DNA of 64,000 nt from Streptomyces kaniharaensis. Lineage in GTDB: Bacteria > Actinomycetota > Actinomycetes > Streptomycetales > Streptomycetaceae. Made by a program: the position numbers and the translations under genes. Shown here piece by piece: positions 24,105-32,999 of this stretch (positions are counted from its first letter, which is position 1; each line of letters begins with the position of its first letter). The notes beneath the pieces are model-generated. The model was not told where the DNA came from. It saw nothing but the letters and a program-made list of their open reading frames with translations, and ran no database searches. Where the stretch lies: contig NZ_WBOF01000001.1 in NCBI RefSeq assembly GCF_009569385.1, forward strand, positions 4,937,501 to 5,001,500, given 5' to 3'.

Positions 24105-24947
24105 TCAGGACCAGTAGACGAGCGATCCGCTCGCCGTGACGCCCATGAAGAACGAGATCGCCACCCGGCGTCCCGGGCCCTCGTTGCCGCGCACCGCGTG
24201 GAAGTTGCGGGGGTCGAAGAGCACCGCGTCGCCCGCCTCGGGGCGCACCAGGACGCTCGGCTCGTGCTCGGCGATCTCCTCGGCGTAGCCGTAGCCGTCG
24301 CGCCACTGCTCGTCGCCGGGCAGCCAGCGGCGGCGGAAGATCTTGGTGGCGCCGCCGCCCTCGGGCATCGACAGGTACCAGTTGAAGCCGAGCTGGGCGA
24401 TGACCGGCTCGTCTAGCGCGCCGGGCAGCTCGCGGGCGATCTCGTCCCAGTGCATCTTCATGCCGCCGGTGGTCTCCCGGATCATGCCCGCGTACATGGC
24501 GCGGCCGCGACACGTCGCCGGGGTCATCCCGCCGCCCCAGGCCCGCCGGATGCGGTCGACGGCGAGGTCGAGCGGGTCGGCGCCGTCGAGCAGGGTGGAG
24601 CGGTGGTGCTCCGACTCCTCGGCGTCGCGCCAGTACGCCTCGCCGAGCCCGTGGGCGTCGTAGTGATCGTACGCGGCCGGGCCGAGCTTGGGGATCCGGG
24701 GGACGACGATCTCCTCGTCGTACGAGCCCATCGGGCAGGTGTCGAGGCCGTGCAGGACGCTCGCGCACTCCTGCGGGCTGCCGAAGTTCCTGATCCGGAC
24801 GGCGCCGACGGTGCCGGCGGCGAGGCGCACCAGGTGGTCGCGCGTGAGCGCGGCGGCGCCGTCGACGGTCTCCGCGTCGAAGAGGACGTAGATGGGGGTC
24901 TGGTTGCTGCTGACGTTGGCCTGCTTGGCCGGTGAGATGGTTGCCAC
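24105..24947 (-). CDS. Second Fe(II)/2-oxoglutarate-type oxygenase
   Basis: A 280-residue protein. The jelly-roll facial triad is visible as His166-x-Asp168 (MKMHWDEIA) and His250 (DPRNFHAVRG). Arg260/261 followed by VAISFFMG is the usual 2-oxoglutarate anchor. The N-terminal 150 residues are not diagnostic, so the subfamily (prolyl-hydroxylase-like or other) is uncertain. GTG at 24947 with GGAG upstream. Probable first gene of an oxygenase-oxygenase-dehydrogenase-PKS transcription unit. ACCCCT-type elements lie about 90-135 bp upstream. Confidence 0.8.
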   Translation of the reverse strand: MATISPAKQANVSSNQTPIYVLFDAETVDGAAALTRDHLVRLAAGTVGAVRIRNFGSPQECASVLHGLDTCPMGSYDEEIVVPRIPKLGPAAYDHYDAHGLGEAYWRDAEESEHHRSTLLDGADPLDLAVDRIRRAWGGGMTPATCRGRAMYAGMIRETTGGMKMHWDEIARELPGALDEPVIAQLGFNWYLSMPEGGGATKIFRRRWLPGDEQWRDGYGYAEEIAEHEPSVLVRPEAGDAVLFDPRNFHAVRGNEGPGRRVAISFFMGVTASGSLVYWS

Positions 24948-25037
24948 GGGTACTCCAGGTAGTCAGTGTGAGGAGGAACGTTCCCGCCTCGGGTGGCCCC
25001 TCGGGCTCGACGGTAGGAGCGGCGAGTCCCCCGTTGC

Positions 25038-25081
25038 ACCCCTAACCGCCCCTTATCCCAGGGGTGTTGGATCCCAGGGGT
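25038..25081 (-). promoter_or_regulatory. ACCCCT-element array upstream of the oxygenase operon
   Basis: On the plus strand ACCCCT (25038-25043) and GCCCCT (25048-25053) lie 10 bp apart. They are followed by AGGGGT at 25060-25065 and 25076-25081. The first pair has the same 10-bp spacing as the panD site at 25583-25598. Candidate activator binding region. Confidence 0.45.
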
Positions 25082-25086
25082 GCCGA

Positions 25087-25506
25087 CTATCGGGCGGCGA
25101 CCAGGTCGCCGCGGTGCAGGCCGCTGCCCGCGGGGACGTCGGCGGGGTCGCTGCCCTGGTGGACGATCCGGTTGGTCTCGTCGACGAAGACCACGCGCGG
25201 CTCCAGGGCGGGGGCCTCGGCGTTGGTCACGGTCGCGTAGGCGATGATGATGACGAGGTCGCCGGGGCTGATGAGGCGGGCGGCGGCGCCGTTGATGCCG
25301 ATGACGCCGGTGCCGCGCGGGCCCTCGATGACGTAGGTGGAGAGCCGGTTGCCGTTGTCGATGTCGACGATGTCGACCTTCTCGCCGGGCAGCAGGTCGG
25401 CGGCGTCGAGCAGGTCGGCGTCGATGGTGACGGATCCGACGTAGTGCAGGTCGGCCTGGGTCACCGTGGCCCGGTGGATCTTGGACTTGAACATGGTGCG
25501 GTACAT
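25087..25506 (-). CDS. panD: Aspartate 1-decarboxylase (PanD)
   Basis: A 139-residue protein, full length for PanD. PanD is a pyruvoyl enzyme that converts L-aspartate to beta-alanine. The self-cleavage site is Gly24-Ser25 in YVGSVTIDADLL. Lys9 and Tyr22 are conserved, and the start MYRTMFKSKIHRATVT is typical. ATG at 25506 has GGGAG eight bases upstream. A PanD gene inside a PKS-NRPS cluster, away from panB/panC, suggests a dedicated beta-alanine supply for an adenylation domain. Beta-alanine could instead feed CoA or phosphopantetheine synthesis. The enzyme assignment is firm; the pathway role is inferred. Confidence 0.95.
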   Translation of the reverse strand: MYRTMFKSKIHRATVTQADLHYVGSVTIDADLLDAADLLPGEKVDIVDIDNGNRLSTYVIEGPRGTGVIGINGAAARLISPGDLVIIIAYATVTNAEAPALEPRVVFVDETNRIVHQGSDPADVPAGSGLHRGDLVAAR

Positions 25507-25582
25507 GGGATCTCGCTCCCTGAGGCTTCGGGTGCCGGCGGGTCGGCGCTTCGACGGTAGGCAGCGGGGGGTGCGCGGGGGC

Positions 25583-25598
25583 ACCCCTGTCGACCCCT
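25583..25598 (-). promoter_or_regulatory. Paired ACCCCT direct repeat upstream of panD
   Basis: ACCCCT at 25583-25588 and 25593-25598 (plus strand), 10 bp apart, one helical turn. It lies about 80 bp upstream of the panD ATG. Candidate site for the cluster activator. Confidence 0.5.
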
Positions 25599-25628
25599 AC
25601 TGTTCTTCCGGGCCCGGACATGCCAAAA

Positions 25629-25668
25629 GGACCGTCGGCGCACTCCCCGAAGAGTGTGCCGACGGTCC
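25629..25668 (-). terminator. Terminator of the MFS transporter gene
   Basis: A 17-bp stem (25629-25645 with 25652-25668, one mismatch) and six-base loop, followed on the minus strand by TTTT. It lies 30 bp past the transporter stop, so panD has its own promoter. Confidence 0.85.
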
Positions 25669-25697
25669 GTCAGATCTGTTCGTTCACAAGGAAGTCG

Positions 25698-27269
25698 CTA
25701 GACGGCGAGAACGGGCTCCGCCGGCGCCTGCTCCGCCTCGGCGTCCGCACCGGGGGTGCGCAGCCGGGCCGGCAGCAGGACCATCGCGGCCACCGCGCCG
25801 AGCAGCGCCACACCGGCGCAGACCAGCGACGAGGTCGAGAACGCCGAGTCGAAGGCCGACTTGGCGGCGTGCACGGTCGCCGCGGCCGCGTCCTTCGGCA
25901 TGCCCTGGGTGGCGACCACGGCCTCGCCGAGCGAGTGCGAGGCGGCCGTCTTGCCGGGCAGCTCGTAGGCGGAGCTGTAGCGGGCGGCGAGCACGCTGCC
26001 GACCACGGCGATGCCGAAGGCCGAACCCAGCTCCTGGACGGTGTCGTTCATCGAGGACAGCAGGCCCGACTGCTCCTTCGGGCCGGCCGACATCAGCACG
26101 TCGTTGACGATCGGCTGGGACAGGCCCATGCCGATGCCGAGCAGCACCATGGCCACGGCGATCGCCAGGTAGCCCTGGTCCTTGGTGAACTGGGCGAGCG
26201 TGCCGAAACCGGCGGCGAAGACCAGCAGGGCGACGACGACGGTGTTGCGGGTGCCGATCGCCTTGGACAGCACGGCCGACAGCGGCGAGGCGATCATCAG
26301 GGCCCCGGCGGCGGGCAGGATCGCGGCGCCGGCCAGCAGCGGCGAGAAGTCGAGCCGCAGCTGCAGCTCCTGGGTGAGGACGAACAGGATGCCGGTCAGC
26401 GAGAACATCAGCACCGCCATGGTGCCGCTGGAGCCGAGGAAGCGGGTGTTGCGGACGATCTTCAGGTCGACCATCGGGTGCCGCGCGGTGGCCTGGCGGA
26501 CGAAGAACAGCACCAGCGTCACGCCGCCGCCGATCAGCCCGGCGAGCACCCGCGGGGAGCCCCAGCCGAAGTGCGGCTGCTCGATGACGCCGTAGACCAG
26601 GGCGGTCACGCCGATCACCGAGAGCAGGGTGCTGAGGACGTCGAGCGGGTGGGCGCCCGGGTCGGTGGACTCCGGCACCAGCACCAGGGCGCCGAACACC
26701 GAGACCGCCACCACGAGGACGTTGATCAGGTAGACCGCGCCCCACCAGAAGTGGTCGAGCAGGACGCCGCCGAGCAGCGGGCCGAAGACGACGCCGAGCG
26801 CGGTGACCGCACCCCAGATGCCGATCGCCTTCTCGCGCTCGTCCTCGGGGAAGACGTGCACCAGGATCGACAGCGTGCCGGGCATGAACGCGGAGGCGCC
26901 CACCCCCATCACGGCGCGGGCGGCGATCAGCTGCCAGGCCTCGGTGGAGACCGCGGCGGCCACCGAGGCGACGCCGAACAGCAGCAGACCGAGGATCAGC
27001 AGCCTCTTGCGGCCGAAGCGGTCGGACAGCGCGCCGGACATCAGCAGCAGGCCGGCCATCGCGAGGGAGTAGGCGTCGACCATCCACTGGAGCTGGTCGG
27101 TACTGGCCTTGAGGGTTTCGCCGAGCGTGGGCAGCGCGACGTTGAGGATGGTCGAGTCGATGGAGACCACGAAGACCGCGACCGCCAATACCGCGAGAAT
27201 CGCCCACTTGCGAGGTTGGGCCTTGTGATCTGCCACGGCTCCTCCGCCTCCTTGGGGTTGGTTTGACAT
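25698..27269 (-). CDS. MFS drug exporter, DHA2 (14-TM) family
   Basis: A 523-residue membrane protein with 14 hydrophobic segments. The family motif A is GALSDRFGRKRLLILG, and the first helix reads VFVVSIDSTILNVALP, as in EmrB/QacA-type proton antiporters. ATG at 27269. It is a single-gene unit, with its own upstream dyad (27330-27343) and a terminator after the stop. It is probably the exporter and self-resistance determinant for the cluster product. Confidence 0.95.
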   Translation of the reverse strand: MSNQPQGGGGAVADHKAQPRKWAILAVLAVAVFVVSIDSTILNVALPTLGETLKASTDQLQWMVDAYSLAMAGLLLMSGALSDRFGRKRLLILGLLLFGVASVAAAVSTEAWQLIAARAVMGVGASAFMPGTLSILVHVFPEDEREKAIGIWGAVTALGVVFGPLLGGVLLDHFWWGAVYLINVLVVAVSVFGALVLVPESTDPGAHPLDVLSTLLSVIGVTALVYGVIEQPHFGWGSPRVLAGLIGGGVTLVLFFVRQATARHPMVDLKIVRNTRFLGSSGTMAVLMFSLTGILFVLTQELQLRLDFSPLLAGAAILPAAGALMIASPLSAVLSKAIGTRNTVVVALLVFAAGFGTLAQFTKDQGYLAIAVAMVLLGIGMGLSQPIVNDVLMSAGPKEQSGLLSSMNDTVQELGSAFGIAVVGSVLAARYSSAYELPGKTAASHSLGEAVVATQGMPKDAAAATVHAAKSAFDSAFSTSSLVCAGVALLGAVAAMVLLPARLRTPGADAEAEQAPAEPVLAV

Positions 27270-27329
27270 GAATCGGATGCTTCAACGCTAAGGTCCGCGT
27301 AATGGCTGCTCAACGCGTTCGCGCGAGGT

Positions 27330-27343
27330 TAGGGGCAACCCCT
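27330..27343 (-). promoter_or_regulatory. TAGGGG/ACCCCT dyad upstream of the exporter gene
   Basis: TAGGGG at 27330-27335 and ACCCCT at 27338-27343, facing each other, about 60 bp upstream of the exporter ATG. It uses the same hexamer as the panD and oxygenase sites but in inverted arrangement. Confidence 0.4.
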
Positions 27344-27441
27344 ACTGTGCTGCCACGAACCATTGGTGACGGACGGTCATCAGGACGGTCACCAGGGAGG
27401 TCATGCGGACGGTCGTCCGGGCGTGCCCACCCGGACACGGC

Positions 27442-27487
27442 GAAGCGCGGGCCGGCAACCGGGGGAGTTGTTGCCGACCCGCGCTTC
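27442..27487 (-). terminator. Terminator of the NRPS operon (after mbtH)
   Basis: An 18-bp stem (27442-27459 with 27470-27487, one mismatch) with a ten-base loop, 8 bp past the MbtH stop on the minus strand. Confidence 0.8.
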
Positions 27488-27494
27488 GCGGCTC

Positions 27495-27713
27495 TCAGGC
27501 GGCCATGCGCCGGCGCAGGCTCAGCGGGCGCAGGTCCGTCCAGACGGTGGCGATGTGGGCGAGGCACTCCTCCCGGGTGCCCTGCGCGCCGACGGCCGTC
27601 CAGCCCGCGGGGGGCTGCCGGTCGGCCGGCCACACCGAGTACTGCTCCTCGTCGTTCAGGACCACGGCCCAGGTCCGGGCGTCCTGACCGGCGGCCGTGT
27701 CCACCGCGCTCAT
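27495..27713 (-). CDS. MbtH-like NRPS chaperone
   Basis: A 72-residue protein showing the MbtH signature NDEEQYSVWP, then PAGW, then LAHIATVWTDLRPLSLR. MbtH proteins bind adenylation domains and are needed for their solubility or activity. ATG at 27713, two bases after the methyltransferase stop. It is the last gene of the leftward NRPS operon and probably serves the A domains at 28560-42467. Confidence 0.96.
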   Translation of the reverse strand: MSAVDTAAGQDARTWAVVLNDEEQYSVWPADRQPPAGWTAVGAQGTREECLAHIATVWTDLRPLSLRRRMAA

Positions 27714-27715
27714 GC

Positions 27716-28558
27716 TCAGGCCTCCGGCTTGGTGGCGGAGATCAGGTACATGAGCATGTTGACCGAGGCGTTCGGCTCCTTCAGCCACTCGTCGACGGCG
27801 TCGGCGGTGGCCTCGACGGCCGGGCCCGACTCGGGCTTGGCGGCCACCATCGCGGCGGTGCGGGAGCGGAAGTCCATCTGCGGGCGCAGGTCGTCCATGC
27901 CGAACTCGTCGCTGGAGACCATCACCGCGTCGACCCGGACGTCCTGGAAGCCGGCCTCGCGCAGCAGCTGCGGCAGGCGGCGGGCGATCAGACGGTCGCC
28001 GCCGCGCTCGACCTGGAGGTCGATGCGGGCCTGGAGGACCTCCTGGAAGGCCGGGGTGCCGAGGTCGGGCGAGACCCAGCCCCACACCTCGTCGTTGACG
28101 TCGGCGATGACGACGCGGCCGCCCGGGCGCAGCATCCGGTGGATCTCGGCGAGGGCCTTGTCCGGGCCGGGCACGTGCTGGATGACCAGGCGGGCGTAGG
28201 CGAGGTCGAAGGACTCGTCGGCCAGCGGCGACTCCAGGACCGAGCCGTTGACCAGGGTCAGGCGCGGGCCGGCGTCGGCGAGGTAGCCGCGGGCGTAGTC
28301 CATCAGGTGCTCTTCGAGCTCCAGGCAGGTCAGCGTGCCCTCGGGGATCTCGCGCAGCATCAGCTCGCTGATGTAGCCGGGGCCCGAGCCGACCTCCAGC
28401 ACGTCGTGGTTCGCGGCGAGGCCGTACTCGCGCAGGAGGTTCGCCTCCTTGGCCCAGGACAGGGTGGCCTGGCGGGCCAGGCGGGCCAGCTCGTTCTCCG
28501 GCTTGGGGTGCTCGCCGGGCAGGTAGTAGGAGGTGGGGCGAGGCGTGGTGGTGGTCAT
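27716..28558 (-). CDS. Class I SAM-dependent methyltransferase
   Basis: A 280-residue protein. The SAM motif I is VLEVGSGPG (residues 53-61), with LELEEHLMDYAR as the acidic-loop region and IHRMLRPGGRVVIADVN as later motifs. Such Methyltransf_11/25-type enzymes methylate O, N or C atoms of small molecules. ATG at 28558, one base after the NRPS stop, with MbtH two bases after its own stop. It is thus tightly bound into the operon and likely methylates the peptide-polyketide. The site cannot be predicted. Confidence 0.9.
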   Translation of the reverse strand: MTTTTPRPTSYYLPGEHPKPENELARLARQATLSWAKEANLLREYGLAANHDVLEVGSGPGYISELMLREIPEGTLTCLELEEHLMDYARGYLADAGPRLTLVNGSVLESPLADESFDLAYARLVIQHVPGPDKALAEIHRMLRPGGRVVIADVNDEVWGWVSPDLGTPAFQEVLQARIDLQVERGGDRLIARRLPQLLREAGFQDVRVDAVMVSSDEFGMDDLRPQMDFRSRTAAMVAAKPESGPAVEATADAVDEWLKEPNASVNMLMYLISATKPEA

Positions 28559-28559
28559 C

Positions 28560-31500
28560 TCACTCGAAGTCTTTCTGTGCGGTTGCCGGGTTGGGCAGGT
28601 AGCCGGTGGATGCGAAGTAGGACAGGTAGGTGCGGAACAGCTCCGCGTCGGGGGCGTGGCAGGTGACGCCGGAGCCGTCGAGCAGTTCGCGGGTGCGGTC
28701 GGAGCCGAAGGCGACGTAGCCGAAGCCGCCCTCCGAGCCGGACTCGAAGACGCTCAGCAGCGGGAACGCCGAGTTCTCCGGGGTGGCGCGGATCCGCGCC
28801 AGCCACGCGTCGGTGTCGAGGAGCTCCAGCCGGTAGCCGAAGTCCCGCAGGTGGCCGAAGATCTCGCCGAGCGAGACGTCGGCCGGGTTGACCTCGTGGT
28901 AGGCGCCGCCCAGGGCCTCCGGCCGCCGGGACACCTCGACGATCGTGGCGCTCACGTAGTCGACCGGGACGAGGTTCATCGGCACGTCGACGTCCCGGGG
29001 GACGGCGCCGGCCTCGACGCAGCCCTTGACGACCCGCCAGAGGAAGTCGTCGGCCTGGCAGGCGCCGCTGCCGGAGTGGCCGGAGATCCGGCCGGGGCGG
29101 TGCACGGTGACGGGCACGCCCGCCTTCCGGGCCTGGAAGACCAGCTGCTCCGCCACCCACTTGCTCTGGGTGTAGCCCTGGCGCAGCAGCCGCGACGGGC
29201 CGGTGGGGGCGGACTCGGCGAGCACCGAGCCGTCCTCGGGCGCGCCCGCGAAGACGCCGACGGTCGAGACCAGGTGGACCGGCGCCCGGCCGGTGGCCGT
29301 GGCCAGCCGCAGGACCTCGCGGGTGCCGTCGACGTTGGCGGCGCGCAGCTTCTCGTACGGGAAGACGAGGTTGACCTCGGCCCCGCAGTGGTAGATCGCC
29401 TCGACGTCGGCGACCAGCCGGCGGTGGTCGGCCTCGGACAGCCCCAGCCGGGGTGCGCCGAGGTCGCCTGGCACCGGGCGGACGCGCCCGGCCCAGCCGT
29501 CCCGCCAGAGGCCGTAGCCGCGCAGGGTCCGCTCGATCCGCTCCCGGCCGGAAGCCTCGTCGGCCGCCCGGACGAGGCAGTTGACGACGGCGCCGGTGCG
29601 GGCGAGCAGGTCGCCCAGCAGGAACGCGCCGAGGAAGCCGGTGGCGCCGGTGAGCAGCACCTCGTCCGTCCCGCCGGGCGCGGCCGGCGCGGGGTAGCCG
29701 GCGATGCCGTCGCCGAGGACCGCCGCGTCGCCCTCCAGGTCCGGCCCGTCGGTGCGGCCGTCGGCACCGTCCAGCGCCTCGGCGACCCCGGCCACGGTGG
29801 GCACCGCGAACAGGGTGCGCAGCGGCAGCTCGGTGCCGAACTCCTCACGCAGCCGGAAGACCAGCTGGGTGGCGAGCAGCGAGTGGCCGCCCAGGTCGAA
29901 GAAGTTGTCCAGGACGCCGATCCGCTCCCGGCCGAGCAGCTCGCACCAGGCCGCGGCGACCCGCCGCTCGGTGTCGGTGCGCGGCGCGACGTACTCGATG
30001 CCGGCGACCGCCTGATCGGCGTCCGGGCGGGGCAGCGCCCGCCGGTCCACCTTGCCGTTCACCGTGAGCGGCAGGGCGTCCAGCACCAGGACGGCGGCCG
30101 GGACCATGTAGCCGGGCAGCTGCTCGGCGAGGTGGGAGCGCAGGACGGCACCCGTCTCGTCGGCGGTGCACTCGGCGGCGGACTCGGCGTCCAGGGTCGC
30201 CCAGGCGTACAGCTGGAGCTCCCCGGTGGCGGACTCCAGCGGCACCACCACGGCGGAGTGGACCAGCGGGTGGTCCAGCAGCCGGGCCTCGATCTCGGCG
30301 GTCTCGATCCGGTAGCCGCGGATCTTCACCTGGTGGTCGGCGCGGCCGAGGTACTCCAGCTCGCCCCGGCGGGAGATCCGGGCCAGGTCGCCGCTCTTGT
30401 ACAGGCGCTCGCCCGGCCGGCCGAAGGGGTTGGGGACGTACCGGTCGGCGGTCTTGTGCGGGTCGGCGAAGTAGCAGCGGGCCAGGCCCGCGCCGCCGAC
30501 GTACAGCTCGCCGGTCACGCCGACCGGCACCGGCTGGAGCAGGTCGTCCAGCACGTACAGCTGCTGGTCCGGCATCGGCCGGCCGATCGGGCTGCGGCCG
30601 GCCAGCGCCAGGTCGGCCGGGGTGATCTCGCGGGCCGTGACGTGGATGGTCTCGGTGATGCCGTACAGGTTGACCAGCCGCGGGCCGCGCTCGCCGTGCC
30701 GCTCGAACCAGCTGCGCAGCGCGCCGGGCTCCAGCGCCTCGCCGCCGAACAGGACGGTGCGCACCGGGAACTCGGCCGGGTCGTGGGCGGCGTCGACCAG
30801 CGAGAGCTGGGCGAACGCGGACGGCGTCTGGTTGAGCACGGTGACGCCCTCGGCGCACACGAGTTCGCGGTAGGACTCGATGTCGCGGATGGTGTCGGCC
30901 GGCACGATCACCAGCCGGCCGCCGTGCAGCAGCGCGCCCCACATCTCGACCACCGACACGTCGAAGGCGAAGGAGTGGAACAGCGCCCAGGTGTCGTGCT
31001 CGTCGAAGGCCATCGCGTCGGTGGCGGCGCGCATCGCCGCGTACATCCGCACCACCTGGGAGTGGGTGGTGTGGACGCCCTTGGGCGTGCCGGTGGAGCC
31101 GGAGGTGTAGATGACGTACGCCGCGTTGTCGGGCCGGGGCTCCGCCTGCGCCGGGGCCGCGGGCCCGTCCGGGCCCCACGCGTCCTGGTCGTCGAGGTCG
31201 AGCAGCCGGCCCTCGTACGGCGGAAGCAGCTCGCGCAGGCTCTCGTGCACCAGCACCACCGGCGGCCGGGCGTCGGCGAGGATCCGGGCCAGCCGGGGCC
31301 GCGGGTAGAGCGGGTCCATCGGGACGTAGCCGGCGCCGGTCTTCAGCACGCCGAGGATGGCGACGACGGTGTCGATGCCGCGCTCCAGGAAGAGCCCGAC
31401 CAGCTGCTCCGGGCCGAGGCCGGCCCCCCGCAGCCGGGCGGCCAGCCGGTCGGCGCGGGCGTCCAGCTCGGCGTAGCTGATCTGCTCGCCGGCGCAGCGC

Positions 31501-32999
31501 ACCGCGACGGCGTCCGGGCGCAGCCGGGCCTGCTCCTCGAAGAGCTGGTGCAGGCAGTGCTCCACCGGGAACTCGGCGGTGCTGCGGCCGAGTTCGAGGG
31601 CGATCTGCTCGTCGGCCGGGCTCAGCACCGGCAGCCGGGAGAGCCGGGTGGCGGGCTCGGCCACCGCGCCCGCCAGCAGCGTCAGGTAGCGCTCCAGCAC
31701 GGCGTCGGCGGTCGCCACGTCGTAGAGGTCGGTGTCGTACTCCAGGGTGGCGACCCAGCCCTCGGGGCGCAGGCTGACGAACAGCTGGAGCTCGAACCGG
31801 GCGGTGCAGGTGTCGGTCTCGACGGTGGCGACGTCCAGGCCGGGCAGGCGGAACTCGTCGCCGGTCGCGCTCTGGAGCACGAACATGGTCTGGAAGAGCG
31901 GCGAGAGGTGGCTGGCGCGGTCCGGCCGGCGAGCCTCCACGATCTTCTCGAACGGCAGCTCCTGGTGGGCGAATCCGCCGATCGCCGCCTTGCGGACCCG
32001 GCGGACGAGCTCGGTGAACTCCGGGTCGCCGGCCAGGTCGACGCGCAGCGCGAGGGTGTTGACGAACAGGCCGATCAGCTGCTCGGTCTCCAGCTGGTTG
32101 CGGCCGGCGATCGGCGTGCCGACGACCACGCTGCCGCGGCCGGTGATCCGGCCGAGCAGGCTCGCGTACCCGGCGAGCAGCACCATGAACGGGGTCGCGC
32201 CGGTGCTGCGCGCCAGCGCCCCGACCCGGGCCACGAGTTCGCCCGGGATCGGCCGGCGGGCGCGCGCCCCACGGTAGCCGGGCTCCTCCGGGCGCGGCCG
32301 GTCGGTGGGCAGCTCCAGCGGCGCCGCGTCCTCGTCGGCGAGGTGCTCGCGCCAGTAGTCGAGCGCGCCGTCGAGCGCCCCGGACTCCACCCGCTCGCGC
32401 TGCCGGATGGCGAAGTCGGCGTACTGGAGCGGGAGTTCCGGAAGCTCGGCCGGGCCCTCGCCGACCAGGGCCGCGTAGTACGCGCTGAGTTCGCGCATCA
32501 GCACGCCGGTCGACCAGCCGTCCGCGACCAGGTGGTGCAGGGTGGCCGCGAGCACGTGCACGTCCTCGCCGAGCCGGGCCAGGCCGACCCGCACCAGCGG
32601 CGCCCGGTCCAGCTCGAACGGCGTGGTGGCCAGCGCGTCCAGCCAGCCGCGCAGGGCCTTCTCCCGCGCGGCCTCCGGCAGCCCGCTCAGGTCCCGGTGG
32701 TCGACCGTCAGGACGGCCTCGGGCGCGATCCGCTGCACCGGCGTGGCGTCGACCACCGCGAAGGAGGTGCGCAGCGACTCGTGCCGGGCGACGACCCGGC
32801 GCAGCGCCTCGGTGAGCGCGGCGGTGTCCAGCCGTCCGGTCAGCCGGACGGCCAGCGGGACGTTCTGCAGCGCGGTGCCGGGCGCCAGCTGCTCGGCGAA
32901 CCACATGCGCTGCTGCGCGAAGGAGAGCGGCTGGGGTGCGGCGGGATCTCGCGGCACGGGCGCTGGGCCGGGCCGGTGGTGCGTGGGGGTGATGGTCAC
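28560..32999 (-). CDS. NRPS termination module: C-A-T-thioester reductase
   Basis: 1479 residues. C domain with HHLVADG at 155-161. A domain with YTSGSTGTPKG at 631-641 and NGKVD near 981. T domain with DLGGHSLLATQL near 1035-1046. Terminal reductase domain from about 1110 with TGATGFLG at 1117-1124 and YTQSK at 1276-1280 (short-chain-dehydrogenase-type Tyr and Lys). The TD domain releases the thioester by NAD(P)H reduction to an aldehyde, or further to an alcohol; no thioesterase is present. A-domain pocket residues read by eye are Asp680, Val681, Val684, Ser727, Leu750, Gly752, Leu778 and then Ile785/His786, which match no code I can name with confidence. GTG at 32999 overlaps the preceding PKS stop (GTGA). 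Confidence 0.95.
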   Translation of the reverse strand: MTITPTHHRPGPAPVPRDPAAPQPLSFAQQRMWFAEQLAPGTALQNVPLAVRLTGRLDTAALTEALRRVVARHESLRTSFAVVDATPVQRIAPEAVLTVDHRDLSGLPEAAREKALRGWLDALATTPFELDRAPLVRVGLARLGEDVHVLAATLHHLVADGWSTGVLMRELSAYYAALVGEGPAELPELPLQYADFAIRQRERVESGALDGALDYWREHLADEDAAPLELPTDRPRPEEPGYRGARARRPIPGELVARVGALARSTGATPFMVLLAGYASLLGRITGRGSVVVGTPIAGRNQLETEQLIGLFVNTLALRVDLAGDPEFTELVRRVRKAAIGGFAHQELPFEKIVEARRPDRASHLSPLFQTMFVLQSATGDEFRLPGLDVATVETDTCTARFELQLFVSLRPEGWVATLEYDTDLYDVATADAVLERYLTLLAGAVAEPATRLSRLPVLSPADEQIALELGRSTAEFPVEHCLHQLFEEQARLRPDAVAVRCAGEQISYAELDARADRLAARLRGAGLGPEQLVGLFLERGIDTVVAILGVLKTGAGYVPMDPLYPRPRLARILADARPPVVLVHESLRELLPPYEGRLLDLDDQDAWGPDGPAAPAQAEPRPDNAAYVIYTSGSTGTPKGVHTTHSQVVRMYAAMRAATDAMAFDEHDTWALFHSFAFDVSVVEMWGALLHGGRLVIVPADTIRDIESYRELVCAEGVTVLNQTPSAFAQLSLVDAAHDPAEFPVRTVLFGGEALEPGALRSWFERHGERGPRLVNLYGITETIHVTAREITPADLALAGRSPIGRPMPDQQLYVLDDLLQPVPVGVTGELYVGGAGLARCYFADPHKTADRYVPNPFGRPGERLYKSGDLARISRRGELEYLGRADHQVKIRGYRIETAEIEARLLDHPLVHSAVVVPLESATGELQLYAWATLDAESAAECTADETGAVLRSHLAEQLPGYMVPAAVLVLDALPLTVNGKVDRRALPRPDADQAVAGIEYVAPRTDTERRVAAAWCELLGRERIGVLDNFFDLGGHSLLATQLVFRLREEFGTELPLRTLFAVPTVAGVAEALDGADGRTDGPDLEGDAAVLGDGIAGYPAPAAPGGTDEVLLTGATGFLGAFLLGDLLARTGAVVNCLVRAADEASGRERIERTLRGYGLWRDGWAGRVRPVPGDLGAPRLGLSEADHRRLVADVEAIYHCGAEVNLVFPYEKLRAANVDGTREVLRLATATGRAPVHLVSTVGVFAGAPEDGSVLAESAPTGPSRLLRQGYTQSKWVAEQLVFQARKAGVPVTVHRPGRISGHSGSGACQADDFLWRVVKGCVEAGAVPRDVDVPMNLVPVDYVSATIVEVSRRPEALGGAYHEVNPADVSLGEIFGHLRDFGYRLELLDTDAWLARIRATPENSAFPLLSVFESGSEGGFGYVAFGSDRTRELLDGSGVTCHAPDAELFRTYLSYFASTGYLPNPATAQKDFE

